Both the position numbers and the translations under genes were made by a program. From JACKIC01 sp964392305 (lineage in GTDB: Bacteria; Planctomycetota; UBA1135; UBA2386), in the NCBI GenBank assembly GCA_964392305.1, contig CAYMPV010000024.1, positions 1 to 64,000 of the forward strand: a stretch of 64,000 bases of DNA, read 5' to 3'. Shown here piece by piece: positions 45,698 through 54,507 of the stretch (positions are counted from its first letter, which is position 1; each line of letters starts with the position of its first letter). The notes under the pieces were generated by a model. It saw only the letters and a list, made by a program, of their open reading frames with translations. It had not been told where the DNA came from and ran no database searches.

Positions 45698-46687
45698 TTG
45701 TCCAATCCCCACGATGCGCTGTTCCGCGCCCTGCTCGCCGATGTCGAGCAAGCAGCGCGCCTGATCCTGGCCATGCTTCCGCCGCCGTTGCGGCGGCGGC
45801 TGAAGGGCTGCACCGTCGTCGCCGTACCGGCCACTGCGGATGGGCCCAGGCTCCGCCAACACCATGCCGATCTGCTGTTCAGCCTGCACCATCCCAGCCT
45901 GCGCCACCCCATCCTGGTGCTGCTCGAACACAAGTCGGGACGCGATCACCGCGTCACCCGACAGGTGCTCCGCTACATCGTCAACCTCGGGCGGCGCTGG
46001 ACCGGCAACGATGGTATGCCACCACACTTCCTACCGCTCGTGATCCACCACGGCGCCCGCGCAATGGGCGAACTCACCTGGCGCCCCGCAGCGCGACGGA
46101 TCACCCCCGAGACCGCCCTGTTCGAGGAACTACGCAGCTTCGATCCGGCCGTTCGCATGCTCGCCTGGGACCTGAGCAAGACGAGCGAGCAAGACCTCCT
46201 GCTCGCCGACCTGCCGGCGCAGACGCGCTTGTGCCTGCTGTTCTTGCAGTTCGTTCCCAGGCGAGCCGAGTCGGATCTGGTCGCGCGAATGCACCGATGG
46301 GCACCGCTGTTGCGCGAGGTGGCCTCGTCCCCGGGCGGCCACCTGGCCATCGAGCGGCTACACTCCTACATTCTCCACGTCACCGCGGTCCCTGCTCCAG
46401 AGATCGCAGCGACCCTGGCCGGGATCCTGAAACAACCAGACTCGATGATGATCACCACCGCGCAACGACTGCGTGCCGAAGGCAAGGCGGAAGGCAAGGC
46501 CGAAGGCAAGGCCGAAGGCAAGGCCGAAGGCAAGGCGGAACTGCTGCTGCGCCTGTGCCAGGCGAAGTTCGGCGAACTGCCACCGGCGGTGATCAGCCAC
46601 ATCCGCGCCGCCAGCGTCGACCAACTCGACAGCTACGGCCTGCGCCTGCTGCAGGCGACCTCGCTCGCGGCCCTCCTGGCCGAGTGA
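45698..46687 (+). CDS. Rpn/YhgA-like PD-(D/E)XK nuclease (recombination-promoting)
   Basis: A 329-residue paralogue-family member of the gene at 31730. The N terminus matches the Rpn family (NPHDALFRALLADVEQAARL) and the nuclease core has HPILVLLEHKSGRDH with Glu-x-Lys. Five near-identical 12-bp repeats (Glu-Gly-Lys-Ala units) lie before the C-terminal helices. The start is uncertain: TTG 45698 opens exactly at the family N terminus; GTG 45596 is the only upstream GTG in frame, and its leader crosses the upstream hairpin. Sequence outside motifs differs strongly from the first copy, so this is not a recent duplicate. Confidence 0.8.
   Translation: MSNPHDALFRALLADVEQAARLILAMLPPPLRRRLKGCTVVAVPATADGPRLRQHHADLLFSLHHPSLRHPILVLLEHKSGRDHRVTRQVLRYIVNLGRRWTGNDGMPPHFLPLVIHHGARAMGELTWRPAARRITPETALFEELRSFDPAVRMLAWDLSKTSEQDLLLADLPAQTRLCLLFLQFVPRRAESDLVARMHRWAPLLREVASSPGGHLAIERLHSYILHVTAVPAPEIAATLAGILKQPDSMMITTAQRLRAEGKAEGKAEGKAEGKAEGKAELLLRLCQAKFGELPPAVISHIRAASVDQLDSYGLRLLQATSLAALLAE
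46478..46537 (+). repeat. 5 x 12-bp in-frame tandem repeat
   Basis: Five units of GAAGGCAAGGCN encode E-G-K-A. Only the last base of the unit differs, so copy number has probably changed recently by slippage. Confidence 0.9.
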
Positions 46688-46703
46688 CTGCCGGACGATC
46701 GAC

Positions 46704-48686
46704 TCACGTCGAACCGGCGTTCTTCGCCGGCAGCATGCTCGCCGGCAAGGTCTTGGCTTCGATCTCGGCGAGGATGCGCGCGACGAACTCGTCCTGCGGC
46801 AGCGTGCCGAGCTTCTCGCCGGCCTGGTTCTGCAGCGCAACGGTACCGGCCTCGGCCTCCTTGCCGCCGATCACCGCGAAGTAGTTGACGCGCGCCAGGC
46901 GCGCCTCGCGCACCTTGGCGCCGAGCTGGCCCGCCTGTTCGTCGACCGTGGCGCGCACGCCGAGCCCGATCAACCGGTCCTTGAGCGCGCGCGCGTGCGA
47001 CAGCTGGTCGTCGCTGATCGGCAGGATGCGCACCTGCTCGGGCGCGAGCCACAGCGGGAACTTGCCCTCGAAGTGCTCGATCAGGATGCCCAGGAAGCGC
47101 TCGAGCGAGCCGAGGATCGCGCGGTGCAGCATCAGGCAGTTCTTGCGGCTGCCGTCTTCGGCGACGTAGGTGGCGTCGAGCCGGTCCTTGCCGGGCAGGT
47201 TGGGGTCGAGCTGGATCGTGCCGCACTGCCAGCCGCGGCCGATCGCGTCGACCAGCGTGAACTCGAGCTTGGGCCCGTAGAACGCACCCTCGCCGGGCGA
47301 GATCGTGTACTGCAGCCCGGCCGCCACGACCGCGTCGCCGAGCGCCTTCTCGGCGCGGTCCCAGCTGGCGTCGTCGCCGATGCGCGGCTCGGGGCGCGTC
47401 GCGAGCTTGATGTCGATGCGGTCGGTGCCGAAACCGAAGTCGGCGTAGACCTCGATCAACATCTTGCAGAACGACGCCACCTCGGCTCCGACCTGCGACT
47501 CGGTGCAGAAGATGTGCGCGTCGTCCTGCACGAAACCGCGCACGCGCATGATGCCGTGCAGCGCGCCCGACGGCTCGTTGCGGCAGCACGAGCCGAACTC
47601 GGCGATGCGCAGCGGCAGGTCGCGATAGCTCTTGAGCCCCTGCTTGAACAACAGGATGTGGCCCGGGCAGTTCATCGGCTTGATCGCGAAGTCACGCTTC
47701 TCCGACTCGGTCGTGAACATGTTCTCGCGGTAGTTCTGCCAGTGACCGCTCTTCTCCCACAGCACGCGCGACATCACGCTCGGGGTGTGCACCTCGCGGT
47801 AGTCGTTGAGGACCTGCTTGCGCCGCATGTAGTCCATCAGGGTGACGTAGATCGACCAGCCGCGCGGGTGCCAGAACACCTGCCCGGGGTTGTCCTCCTC
47901 GACGTGGAAGAGGTCCATCTCCTTGCCGAGCTTGCGGTGGTTGCGCCGCCTGGCCTCCTCGATCCGGTGCAGGTGCGCCTCGAGCCCCTTGCCGTCCGCG
48001 AAGCAGGTCCCGTAGACGCGGGTCAACTGGTCGCTGCTCTGGTCGCCGTGCCAGTAGGCGCCGGCCACCGACATCACCTTGCTGGCCTTGAGCCAGCCGG
48101 TCGACGGCACGTGCGGGCCCGCGCAGAGGTCTTCCCAATCGCGACCCGGTTCGCCGCTGACGTAGAACGACAGCGTGTCGTCGCCCTTGGCGAGCGCGCG
48201 CTCGGCGTTGTCGCGCTTGTATTTGTCGCCCTCGGTGCGGGCGAGGCCCTCCTGCGCCGAGAACTCGCAACGCACGAACGGACGGTCGGCCGCGACGATC
48301 TCCTGCATCTTCGCCTCGATGGCCGCGAAGTGCTCCTCGCGGATCGGCTCGGGCGTGCGCAGGTCGTAGAAGAACCCTTCGTCGACGGGCGGACCGTAGG
48401 CGAGCTTGGTGCCCGGGTGCAGCGCGCAGATCGCCTCGGCGAGCACGTGCGCGGCGCTGTGCCGCAGCAGGTAGAGCGCGTCGGGGTCGTCGTTCTTCGC
48501 GGTGATGATCTTGATCGTGCAGTCGCGGTCGATCGTGCGGGCGAGGTCGCGGATCTCGGTACCGTCGAGCTTGACGCCGATGGCCTTCTTGGCGAGGCCG
48601 GGGCCGATCGCCTCGGCGACCTGCCTGCCGGTCACCGGTTGCGGGAATTCGAGGACCTTGCCGTCCGGAAGTGTGATGCGTGGCAT
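46704..48686 (-). CDS. thrS: threonyl-tRNA synthetase
   Basis: A 660-residue class II synthetase charging tRNA-Thr. Domains: TGS at 1-61 (MPRITLPDGKVLEFPQPV), the editing domain with the HSAAHVLAEA metal motif (H-x3-H) near residue 76, and the catalytic core with motif 2 region FRNEPSG-like (CCRNEPSGALHGIMRVRGF). The zinc-binding Cys lies in KPMNCPGH, with motif 3 and the anticodon-binding domain at the C terminus (FPLWLAPEQVRILPI). Length is normal for the family. It has no upstream T-box or other leader element; the intergenic region to the S41 gene is short. Confidence 0.97.
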   Translation of the reverse strand: MPRITLPDGKVLEFPQPVTGRQVAEAIGPGLAKKAIGVKLDGTEIRDLARTIDRDCTIKIITAKNDDPDALYLLRHSAAHVLAEAICALHPGTKLAYGPPVDEGFFYDLRTPEPIREEHFAAIEAKMQEIVAADRPFVRCEFSAQEGLARTEGDKYKRDNAERALAKGDDTLSFYVSGEPGRDWEDLCAGPHVPSTGWLKASKVMSVAGAYWHGDQSSDQLTRVYGTCFADGKGLEAHLHRIEEARRRNHRKLGKEMDLFHVEEDNPGQVFWHPRGWSIYVTLMDYMRRKQVLNDYREVHTPSVMSRVLWEKSGHWQNYRENMFTTESEKRDFAIKPMNCPGHILLFKQGLKSYRDLPLRIAEFGSCCRNEPSGALHGIMRVRGFVQDDAHIFCTESQVGAEVASFCKMLIEVYADFGFGTDRIDIKLATRPEPRIGDDASWDRAEKALGDAVVAAGLQYTISPGEGAFYGPKLEFTLVDAIGRGWQCGTIQLDPNLPGKDRLDATYVAEDGSRKNCLMLHRAILGSLERFLGILIEHFEGKFPLWLAPEQVRILPISDDQLSHARALKDRLIGLGVRATVDEQAGQLGAKVREARLARVNYFAVIGGKEAEAGTVALQNQAGEKLGTLPQDEFVARILAEIEAKTLPASMLPAKNAGST

Positions 48687-48807
48687 GAGCGGGTTTCGAA
48701 GGCGAGCAGGCTACGCGAACGGCGCATGCCGCGCGAGGGCGCAGCGCGATCGTGACCGGTCGAGGGTCCTCGGCCGCGGCAACACCGTCGTCAGGGCAGC
48801 GGCCACA

Positions 48808-51054
48808 ATGGCGGCCATGCTCGGCATCCTCCGCTTCGTGCCCGGCGCAGCGCTGTTCGCGCTCGCGGCTTCGACTCCAGCACAGACCTTCGACTTCGAA
48901 ACCGACCCGATCGGCGCCAGACCGCCGGGCTGGGCCGTGCCGGTGCCCGGCAGCGAGTTCACGATCGAGGACACCGACGCCGCCGGCGGCGAACGCTGCG
49001 CGCGGCTGCATCGCGGCGCCGGCGCTGCACCGGTGCGCAACGCCATGCGCAGTTTCGACGTCGCCGCACATCGCGGCGAACTGCTGACGCTGCGCGCCAA
49101 GCTGCGCGTCGGCAAGGGCGGGCGGGCGCAGCTGTGGCTGCGCGTCGACCGGCCGGGCCAGCAGATGGGGTTCTTCGACAACATGCAGGACCGCCCCGTC
49201 ACCAGCACATCCTGGCAGGAAGTCGAGATCACCGGCACCGTCGCCGCGGACGCCGAGCGCTTCGCCTTCGGTGTGCTGCTGATGGCCGGTGACGACCTGT
49301 GGATCGACGACGTGCGCGTCGGGTTCACGGCCGCAGGCGCGGGCTCGACCCCGCTGCCGCCCGCGCCCCTGTCGGCGCGCGGCCTCGACAACGTCGCCGC
49401 GTTCGCGCGCCTGTGTGGTTACGTGCGTTACTTCCACCCAAGCGACGCCGCCGCGACCCTCGACTGGGAACGCTTCGTCATCGACGGCATGCGCGACGTC
49501 GAGAACAGCACGAACGCGGCGGCCCTGGCCACGGACCTGCAGCGGCGCTTCGCGGCGATCGCGCCGACGCTGCGTGTGGCGGTCACTGCCACTGCACCCG
49601 ACGATCTCGCCCTGCCGCCGCCCGAGGGCGACGTGGCGCAGCTGCGCTGCGTCGCCTGGGTGCACGACGGCGTCGGCCTCAGCGACGAGTCGATCTACAA
49701 GAGCAAACGCGTGTTCCGCCGGCTTTCGGCCCGCGGCGACCTGCCCGATCCGTCGCGCGCGTTGCGCCTCGACCTCGACGGCGGCGTCACCTGCCTGTTG
49801 CCCGTGACCCTCTACGCCGCGGGCGGCGCGACGCTGCCCAACAGCACCGCCCCCGAGCTGCCGCCGCGGCCGCAGCACGGCGCCACGGACCGCGCCACGC
49901 GCCTCGCCGCCGTGGCCCTGGCCTGGAACGTGTTCGAGCACTTCTATCCCTACTTCGATGTCGTCGGCGGCGACTGGCACGCGAGCCTTCGCACCGCCTT
50001 GACCACCGCCGCGACCGATGTCGACGAGCGCGCCTTCCTGATGACACTGCAGCGCCTCGTGGCCGACCTGCACGACGGCCACGGCAACGTCAGCTGGATG
50101 ATGGACGACCGCGTCGCCGCACCGCCGTTGGCAGTCGGTTGGATCGAGGACCGACTCGTGGTCACCGCGGTCGACGCGGCGCTGCACGAACGCGTCGCGG
50201 TCGGCGATGTGATCCTCGAGCTCGACGGCTCACCCGCGACCGAGGTGTTCCGATCGGCCGTCGCCCTGCACTCGGGCGCGACCGAGGGCTGGCGTCGCCA
50301 CCGGGCCGAGAACTCGGTGCTGCTCGGCGCGCCGGGCAGCGACCTGCGGCTCACCTTGCAGCGCGACGGAGGCGCCGCGGTCGAGGTCACCGTGTCGCGC
50401 ACACCGGGCGCCTCACCCTTGCCGCCGCGCCCCGAACCGATCGGCGAACTCGAGCCCGGCATCTGGTATCTCGACGTCGACCGCGCCACCGACGCGACGC
50501 TGCAGGCAGCGCTGCCGCAGTTGCAGGAGGCGAAGGCGATCGTCGTCGACTTCCGCGGCTATCCGCGCGGCATGTCGCCGCAGCGGCTGTTCGGCCACTT
50601 CCTCACCGAGACCGCACACAGTGCACGCTGGTGCGTGCCGCACGTCTTGCTGCCCGACCGCACGGACCTGCAATGCCCCGAGGTCGGCCGGTGGACGCTG
50701 CGCCCGCTGCGACCGCACCTCGACGCGCGGCTGGTGTTCGTCACCCACGCGGGCGCGATCAGCTACGCCGAGTCGTGCCTGGGCATCGTCGAGCACTACC
50801 ACCTCGGCGAGATCGTCGGCGAACGCACCGCCGGCACCAACGGCAACGTCAACCCGTTCTGGCTGCCCGGCAAGTTCAACGTCTCGTGGACCGGGATGCG
50901 CGTGCTCAAGCACGACGGCAGCCAGCACCACGGCGTCGGCATCGCACCGACGGTGCCGGTGTCGCGCACGGTCGCTGGCGTGCGCGCAGGACGCGACGAG
51001 CTGCTCGACAGGGCCGTGAAGAAAGCCGTGGAGTTGGCGCGCGACGACAAGTGA
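48808..51054 (+). CDS. secreted S41-family serine peptidase (C-terminal/tricorn type)
   Basis: A 748-residue exported peptidase. The signal peptide spans about 1-26 (FVPGAALFALAAST). A lipoprotein-like beta-sandwich covers the first ~180 residues (FDFETDPIGARPPGW). A PDZ-like segment occurs near 430-490 (VAVGDVILELDGSPATEV). The S41 catalytic core ends AISYAESCLGIVEHYHLGEI, then VGERTAGTNGNVNPFWLPG, with the nucleophile in the YAES region and the C-terminal GMRVLKHDGSQHHGVGI. Such enzymes degrade misfolded or external proteins. ATG 48808 or 48817 both fit. Confidence 0.88.
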   Translation: MAAMLGILRFVPGAALFALAASTPAQTFDFETDPIGARPPGWAVPVPGSEFTIEDTDAAGGERCARLHRGAGAAPVRNAMRSFDVAAHRGELLTLRAKLRVGKGGRAQLWLRVDRPGQQMGFFDNMQDRPVTSTSWQEVEITGTVAADAERFAFGVLLMAGDDLWIDDVRVGFTAAGAGSTPLPPAPLSARGLDNVAAFARLCGYVRYFHPSDAAATLDWERFVIDGMRDVENSTNAAALATDLQRRFAAIAPTLRVAVTATAPDDLALPPPEGDVAQLRCVAWVHDGVGLSDESIYKSKRVFRRLSARGDLPDPSRALRLDLDGGVTCLLPVTLYAAGGATLPNSTAPELPPRPQHGATDRATRLAAVALAWNVFEHFYPYFDVVGGDWHASLRTALTTAATDVDERAFLMTLQRLVADLHDGHGNVSWMMDDRVAAPPLAVGWIEDRLVVTAVDAALHERVAVGDVILELDGSPATEVFRSAVALHSGATEGWRRHRAENSVLLGAPGSDLRLTLQRDGGAAVEVTVSRTPGASPLPPRPEPIGELEPGIWYLDVDRATDATLQAALPQLQEAKAIVVDFRGYPRGMSPQRLFGHFLTETAHSARWCVPHVLLPDRTDLQCPEVGRWTLRPLRPHLDARLVFVTHAGAISYAESCLGIVEHYHLGEIVGERTAGTNGNVNPFWLPGKFNVSWTGMRVLKHDGSQHHGVGIAPTVPVSRTVAGVRAGRDELLDRAVKKAVELARDDK

Positions 51055-51062
51055 CGCGCGAC

Positions 51063-53213
51063 TCAGCGCCCGGTCCAGGCGTTCGCCGCGGCCTCGAGAC
51101 GCGCCTTGTCCCAGCCATCACCGTGCAGCAGCACGCGGTAGCGCAGCCGCAGTTCGCCGCCCGCCGGGATCTCGAGGCGACCGGCGCCGGCCGGCGCGCC
51201 CGTGAAGTCGTGCACGCCGAACGGATTGGCGGCGAGCAACCCATAGGTGCGCGCATGCCAGTGCGTCGGGTAGCCGTGGTTCTGTGGCGCGTCGAACATC
51301 GCGAGGCCGACGCGGCGGCCGTCGACCGTGCCGCTGCAGTCGATCCAGCGCGCGCGCTTGCCCCAGACCGCCTTGCCGCTGCGCCCCTCGCTGTCGATCA
51401 GCGTGCCCGTGGCGACCTTGCCGTCGACGCGCAACGCCGGGTGCACGCGCGTCGCGAACGTGCCCTCCTTGGTGTCGCCGATCACGAGCGGCGACACGCC
51501 CGCGCGCAGCACCGTGGTGAAGTCGACGACGCGCGCGTCGCCGAGGATCGAGAAGCACCACTGCCGTTCTTCGGTGCAGACCTGCCGATCCTCGTCGCCG
51601 GCGAGCCACTGGTAGCTGCAGCGCACGACGGCGGCGTCGTCCACCTGCTCGAGCTGCAGTTCGCCGACGCGCTGCATGTGCTCGTGCTTCTTGCCCGACC
51701 AGAAGTCGAAGCCGTCGACGTCGCCGTGCGCGAACCACAGCGAGGTGTGGTGCGGGTGGTCGTGCTCTTCACCATCGCGCGTCCCCATCGGGAAGTTGCG
51801 CGTCATCGCCACGCCGCCGGGCCCGAGCAGCGGCCACACGTACGGGCGCGGTGACGCATCGGGCCACACCGTCGCGAACGGTGCGCCGTCGGCCGTGATC
51901 TGCACCGCGTCGCCGTCGAGCTCGGCGCGCACGCCCCCGAGCGGGTAATCGTTCCAACTTTCCAGCCCCACCACCGGCAGCGCGAACGCCGCGACCTCGG
52001 CGAAGCGCGGTGTGCCGCACGCGACGAACACGTCGGCGATGCGACGGCGAACGAAGGGCTCGCACACGCTGCCCTCCTTGCGCGTCCACAGACCGAGATT
52101 CAGTCCGCCCTCGCGCGCGTGGTCGACGTGGCGGTGCAGGATGAAGGCGTCGATGCCGTCGAGGCGCTGCACGATCGACCAGGCCAGCGCGAACGCCGCC
52201 GCCTGATCGCGTTCGCCGTCTTCGCCGTCGCGGCAGTGGAAGCCCTGCTCGCTGAGGATCACGCGCCGCACCGCGCCGTCGGGCGCGCGCATCGCCTGTC
52301 GAGCCAGGAAGCGCAGCAGCACCGGCAGGTTCGCGAACGTCACACGCGGGGTGTCCGCAGCGTCGACCGCACTCTTGTCTTCCCAGAAGCGGCAGTCGAA
52401 CAGGTCCTCGGGGTACGGGTGGAACGCGACCCCCCAGTCGTAGTCGCCGCCCGCGCGCGCCTTGGCCGCGAACGCCGTCAGCAGCTCGCGCCCCGGCACG
52501 GCCTGGCGCGCGTTGCCCGCCGCGTAACGCGCCGTCCAGTGGTGCTCGAGCGAGACGAACACGCGGCCGTGCGCCGAGTGGCGCCGCACCGCGCCGTGCA
52601 CGATGCGCACCGCCGCTTCGTACGCGCTCGCGACCGCGTCGAGATCCTGTTCGCCGAAGTGGTACCACCACCAGTGCGAGTTGACCTCGTTGCCGACGAC
52701 CCAGTTCCAGATCCGGCCGCGCAGCACCGCGCCCGAATAACGCTGCGCGAGGAACCCGACCGCGGCGTCGAGCCAGGCGCGCCCCGCGGCGCTGTCGGTC
52801 GCGAACGCGCCGATGCCGTTGGGCGCCTTCTCGGAGCAGCCCGCGTGCACGAACAGCCGATCGCGCGCCGGGTCGCCGGTGCGGATCGCGAGCAGGATCG
52901 CCGTGACCACGGCACCGCCAGCCGTGAGCGGCGCGACCTGCGCGTCGAGAGTCGCGACATAGTCCGCGGCGAACGTGTAGCCGACCCCGCCGCATTCGTA
53001 GCCGACGGTGCGCTGGTCCGCGGCGCCGCTCGGGATCAGTCGACCGAGGTCGACGTTGAGCGCCGCCTGCCGCACGCCGAGATCGATTGCGTCGCCGATC
53101 ATCTGCACCTGCAGCCCCTTCTTGCCGGCGGTTGCCGGATACGGCATCTCGTCCTGGGCCAGCAACCCCGCCGCCAGGGCCAGCAGGACACCGATTCGCG
53201 CGAGGTGGACCAT
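51063..53213 (-). CDS. secreted DUF5722-DUF6807 (PmoA-like) fusion protein
   Basis: A 716-residue exported protein. Signal peptide 1-19. Residues ~25-420 resemble DUF5722, a glycoside-hydrolase-like TIM barrel family (YECGGVGYTF, WNWVVGNEVNSHWWWYHFGE, VILSEQGFHCRDGEDGERDQ). Residues ~440-716 resemble the PmoA/DUF6807 family (YVWPLLGPGGVAMTRNFPMG, HPHHTSLWFAHGDVDGFDFW). The two families normally occur as separate proteins in planctomycetes and other saccharolytic bacteria. A glycan-acting role is likely; the activity is unknown. ATG 53213 gives the signal peptide directly. Confidence 0.75.
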   Translation of the reverse strand: MVHLARIGVLLALAAGLLAQDEMPYPATAGKKGLQVQMIGDAIDLGVRQAALNVDLGRLIPSGAADQRTVGYECGGVGYTFAADYVATLDAQVAPLTAGGAVVTAILLAIRTGDPARDRLFVHAGCSEKAPNGIGAFATDSAAGRAWLDAAVGFLAQRYSGAVLRGRIWNWVVGNEVNSHWWWYHFGEQDLDAVASAYEAAVRIVHGAVRRHSAHGRVFVSLEHHWTARYAAGNARQAVPGRELLTAFAAKARAGGDYDWGVAFHPYPEDLFDCRFWEDKSAVDAADTPRVTFANLPVLLRFLARQAMRAPDGAVRRVILSEQGFHCRDGEDGERDQAAAFALAWSIVQRLDGIDAFILHRHVDHAREGGLNLGLWTRKEGSVCEPFVRRRIADVFVACGTPRFAEVAAFALPVVGLESWNDYPLGGVRAELDGDAVQITADGAPFATVWPDASPRPYVWPLLGPGGVAMTRNFPMGTRDGEEHDHPHHTSLWFAHGDVDGFDFWSGKKHEHMQRVGELQLEQVDDAAVVRCSYQWLAGDEDRQVCTEERQWCFSILGDARVVDFTTVLRAGVSPLVIGDTKEGTFATRVHPALRVDGKVATGTLIDSEGRSGKAVWGKRARWIDCSGTVDGRRVGLAMFDAPQNHGYPTHWHARTYGLLAANPFGVHDFTGAPAGAGRLEIPAGGELRLRYRVLLHGDGWDKARLEAAANAWTGR

Positions 53214-53254
53214 CTGCGCATCACAACCGCGCCGCAGGCCCCGGCCAAGCGCGT

Positions 53255-53626
53255 TCAGGCGACCTGAGCCGCGAGCCAGTCGAGCACCGAGCGATTGGGG
53301 AACGGCTTGGCCAGCACGCCGCCGGCGCGACGCAGCGCTTCGAGTTCGGGCGGCGCGAACGCGGTGATGACCAGCACCTTGGTGTGTGGCCGCCCGCTGC
53401 GCGCGGCGCGCAACACGTCGAGGCCGCTGGCTCCGGGCAGCCGCAGGTCGGTGATCACCGCGTCGAACGCCTGATCGTCGAGCAGGCCGATCGCCTCGCG
53501 GCCGTCGGCGACGCAGGTCACGCGGTAACCGTTCTCCTCGAGCTCGTCGCCGAGGGTGATCGCGATGGTCGGTTCGTCCTCGACGAGCAGGACGCGCAAC
53601 TGCGGAGATGAAGATTCGAAGGACAC
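53255..53626 (-). CDS. single-domain response regulator
   Basis: A 123-residue CheY-like receiver without output domain: acidic pair in LLVEDEP, phospho-acceptor Asp in AVITDLRLPG, Thr in VITAFAP, Lys in LAKPFPN. GTG 53626 is the preferred start because an upstream in-frame start would add 45 basic, non-receiver residues. No kinase is adjacent. It is divergent from the molybdenum hydroxylase operon and could serve phosphorelay or scaffold roles. Confidence 0.88.
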   Translation of the reverse strand: MSFESSSPQLRVLLVEDEPTIAITLGDELEENGYRVTCVADGREAIGLLDDQAFDAVITDLRLPGASGLDVLRAARSGRPHTKVLVITAFAPPELEALRRAGGVLAKPFPNRSVLDWLAAQVA

Positions 53627-53856
53627 CGGGGCTTCCTGGGCGGCCGCCGCGGAGAGCAAGCCGCGTGCCGCCCGCCACCACCGTTCGCCGTGCCGCGCCC
53701 GCAGGGGAAGGCACCTCGCGCCGTGATCGACCGCGCTACGCCAGCGAAACACGTGCGTCATGCATGGGACATCCAGAGCACGCTGAATGCCTCGCGCAGC
53801 GGAATGTCGCAGCTACACTCGCCGGCTCGCCGCATCACCCGTCACACGGAGCGTTC

Positions 53857-54507
53857 ATGACCGCACCACACGACCCGCCGGACGGCACCCGCCGCTCGGG
53901 CTTCTCGCGCCGCTCGTTCTTGAAGGGTTCTGCCGCCGCCAGCGTCGCCGGCGCCGGCCTGGTCGCCGCGACCGAACCGCTCGCGCCGCGTAAGCCCGAG
54001 ACCTACGGGCCCGGCGAACACGAGATCAGGCTGCGCGTCAACGGCCAGGACCGCCTGGTCAAGGTCGAGACCCGCACCACGCTGCTCGACGCGCTGCGCG
54101 ACGGGCTCGACCTCACCGGCGCCAAGAAGATCTGCGACCGCGGTTCGTGCGGCGGCTGCACGGTGCTGGTCGGAGGGGAAACGGTCAACAGCTGCCTGAT
54201 GCTCGCCATGGACGCGATCGGTCACGACCTGCAGACGGTCGAGAGCCTCGGCGACGACGACCCGCTGATCGAGGCGTTCGTGCACTGCGACGCGCTGCAA
54301 TGCGGCTTCTGCACGCCGGGCATGGTGATGTCGTCGCTGGCGTGCCTGAACCGCCGCGGCCAACCGACCCGGCCGCAGATGGCGCACGACCTGTCGGGCA
54401 ACCTGTGCCGCTGCGGCACCTACGGCCGCGTCATGGAGGCGATCGAACGCACCGCCCAGAATGAAAAGACGAGCGGCAAGCCGGCGGGCAAGGCAGGTGG
54501 ACGATGA
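53857..54507 (+). CDS. Tat-exported [2Fe-2S] subunit of a molybdenum hydroxylase (PaoA/YagT-like)
   Basis: A 216-residue iron-sulfur subunit of a xanthine dehydrogenase/aldehyde oxidoreductase-type complex. The Tat signal (SRRSFLKGSAAASVAGAG) sends the folded complex to the periplasm. The plant-type [2Fe-2S] site is CDRGSCGGC plus the following VNSC. The second [2Fe-2S] site is CGFC (about 149-152) with CRC (about 185-187). GGAG precedes the ATG. The next gene starts within the stop (ATGA), so the operon order is Fe-S, Mo, FAD, then a Cys-rich protein and a methyltransferase. Confidence 0.93.
   Translation: MTAPHDPPDGTRRSGFSRRSFLKGSAAASVAGAGLVAATEPLAPRKPETYGPGEHEIRLRVNGQDRLVKVETRTTLLDALRDGLDLTGAKKICDRGSCGGCTVLVGGETVNSCLMLAMDAIGHDLQTVESLGDDDPLIEAFVHCDALQCGFCTPGMVMSSLACLNRRGQPTRPQMAHDLSGNLCRCGTYGRVMEAIERTAQNEKTSGKPAGKAGGR

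Noticed and set aside
46704..48807. T-box or threonine-responsive leader upstream of thrS
   Set aside because: The region before the thrS start is only ~120 bp to the divergent gene and shows no T-box sequence.
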